A stretch of DNA of 64,000 nucleotides, from assembly GCA_037043235.1 (NCBI GenBank), contig JAWRVZ010000131.1, positions 1,426,001 to 1,490,000 of the forward strand, in the 5' to 3' direction. Of this stretch, positions 59,750-64,000 are shown one piece after another; positions within the stretch are counted from its first letter, which is position 1, and every line of letters begins with the position of its first letter. The translations under genes and the position numbers were made by a program. The notes under the pieces are model-generated. The model saw only the letters and a program-made list of their open reading frames with translations. It made no database searches and was not told where the DNA came from. This DNA comes from Rhodeus uyekii. Its lineage: Eukaryota > Chordata > Actinopteri > Cypriniformes > Acheilognathidae.

Positions 59750-60740
59750 GAGGTCAGGACAAACACAGGATGTTTTTGTCATACAGCCCAGCTTAGTCGG
59801 ATCACGTTTAAAAAAAAAATAGCAGGGTCACGTTTTGCTCAAGTTGTTCCAGACAATGAGAAACGGGAACCAAGCTAATTTAATGCACCTAATATTGAGG
59901 GATGTCTGCTATCTTCTGAAATTATAAGAACGTAGAGACATGATTACTGACATCTTATAAAAGGAGTTATATGAGAAGTTACTTAACACTGACATAACAG
60001 ATGAACGGTAACTTTAATTGAACTGACGAAACAAATATATTGCGTCATACCTTCCAACCATCAATGTTGAAGGAAATATGAAATGTTTTCTCTGCTGCTT
60101 TCACAAAATGTGAGGGAGCAGTAGTAACATTTTATGGGGGAAATCCCCCAATTTATGGGAGTTTTATATGTTGGCGATTCAAATACCATTAAAAAAACAG
60201 GCTGACAATTTTTTGTCATACAACACAGTACAAAAAGTTTATCATTAAAATCTATTTCAGCCATTTACAATGCTCTATTTGAGGATTATCTACATGTAGA
60301 GAAGTTCAGTACCGTAAGTTGACCATCAGTCGTAACTATATTCAAATTCACGTTCATATTGAATCAGTTACTGCGCAGCAAAATATGCAGAACAGAAACA
60401 CAAAGCCTTGTTTTCTTTCAGCTTCACAACCTCAAGAGGTTTATTAAAAGGTTTCCCACTCATGTCCCTAGAGATCACTTCCCTCACACAAGCATGGGCC
60501 AATTAAAACTATAAGCTTGTCTTTTTACAGAAAGCAATCTTAACCCACAGTTAAGATTAAAGTGTTTGTCTGATTCTGCAGTTCATTGTCAAATACAGTA
60601 TCAGCAGGTGAGGTCATCCATTAGTATGGTTATTAATTCTAGGCAATGTATAATATTTCTTTTGAAAGTGACTATCATGACTCAAGAAATAATACAAAGT
60701 GATAAGAAACCAAAGTCAAAAGAAATAAGACAAGGACCAC
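59750..60740. other. intergenic region between slc25a39 and rpl27
   Basis: About 1 kb between the slc25a39 promoter and the rpl27 3' end. I see no gene or named repeat. Confidence 0.6.
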
Positions 60741-60759
60741 TTTTTGGAATTTTTACAGA

Positions 60760-60765
60760 TTTATT
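60760..60765 (-). terminator. rpl27: rpl27 polyadenylation signal
   Basis: AATAAA on the - strand, 18 bp after the stop codon; a very short 3' UTR as usual for ribosomal protein mRNAs. Confidence 0.8.
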
Positions 60766-60783
60766 TGCGAAACCAACAAAAGC

Positions 60784-63960
<3,177 letters not shown>

Positions 63961-64000
63961 CTGAAAGGAGGAATAAAGAGGCACAATACTGTCAATATAC

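Overview
The window is nuclear DNA of a teleost fish, most likely a cyprinid. Evidence: vertebrate intron/exon genes with close matches to known vertebrate proteins, abundant Tc1-like transposons, a DIRS retrotransposon, tRNA-derived SINEs and MITEs of the kinds common in carp-like fishes, and long (TA)n and (CA)n tracts. About 95% of it is intron, intergenic DNA or repeat. The host coding content is four genes.

Layout. (1) 1-33.5 kb: the 3' part of cacng2 (stargazin, TARP gamma-2) on the + strand, with exons at 9227-9310, 28791-28931 and 31365-31909. Exon 1 is not visible and should lie left of the window, so 1-9226 is read as intron 1. Introns 1 and 2 hold a pogo/Tigger-like element, DIRS fragments, a broken Tc1 copy and one apparently intact Tc1/mariner transposon (25104-26663) with a full 338-codon transposase. 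(2) 33.5-42.9 kb: intergenic DNA with transposon fragments and a degenerate minisatellite. (3) 42.9-46.7 kb: complete rpl3 on the - strand, nine exons and 403 codons, with a SNORD43 snoRNA in intron 2 and a second box C/D candidate in intron 5. (4) 49.0-59.7 kb: complete slc25a39 (mitochondrial glutathione carrier) on the - strand, one leader exon and eleven coding exons, 355 codons. (5) 60.7-64.0 kb: the last three exons of rpl27 on the - strand, cut by the right edge.

The genes do not form a functional unit. rpl3 and rpl27 encode large-subunit ribosomal proteins, slc25a39 imports glutathione into mitochondria, and cacng2 is a neuronal AMPA-receptor auxiliary subunit. cacng2 converges on the three - strand housekeeping genes. 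All exon boundaries were read by hand from GT/AG sites and reading-frame phase, and the summed lengths close without a remainder (rpl3 403 aa; slc25a39 355 aa; rpl27 visible part 109 aa). Repeat family names are from memory and are tentative where stated.

The best leads are the intact Tc1/mariner copy with DD37E spacing and doubled transposase-binding sites, the intronic snoRNAs of rpl3, the conserved four-cysteine loop of slc25a39, and two nested inverted-repeat elements in an rpl27 intron. I found no clearly new biological system.
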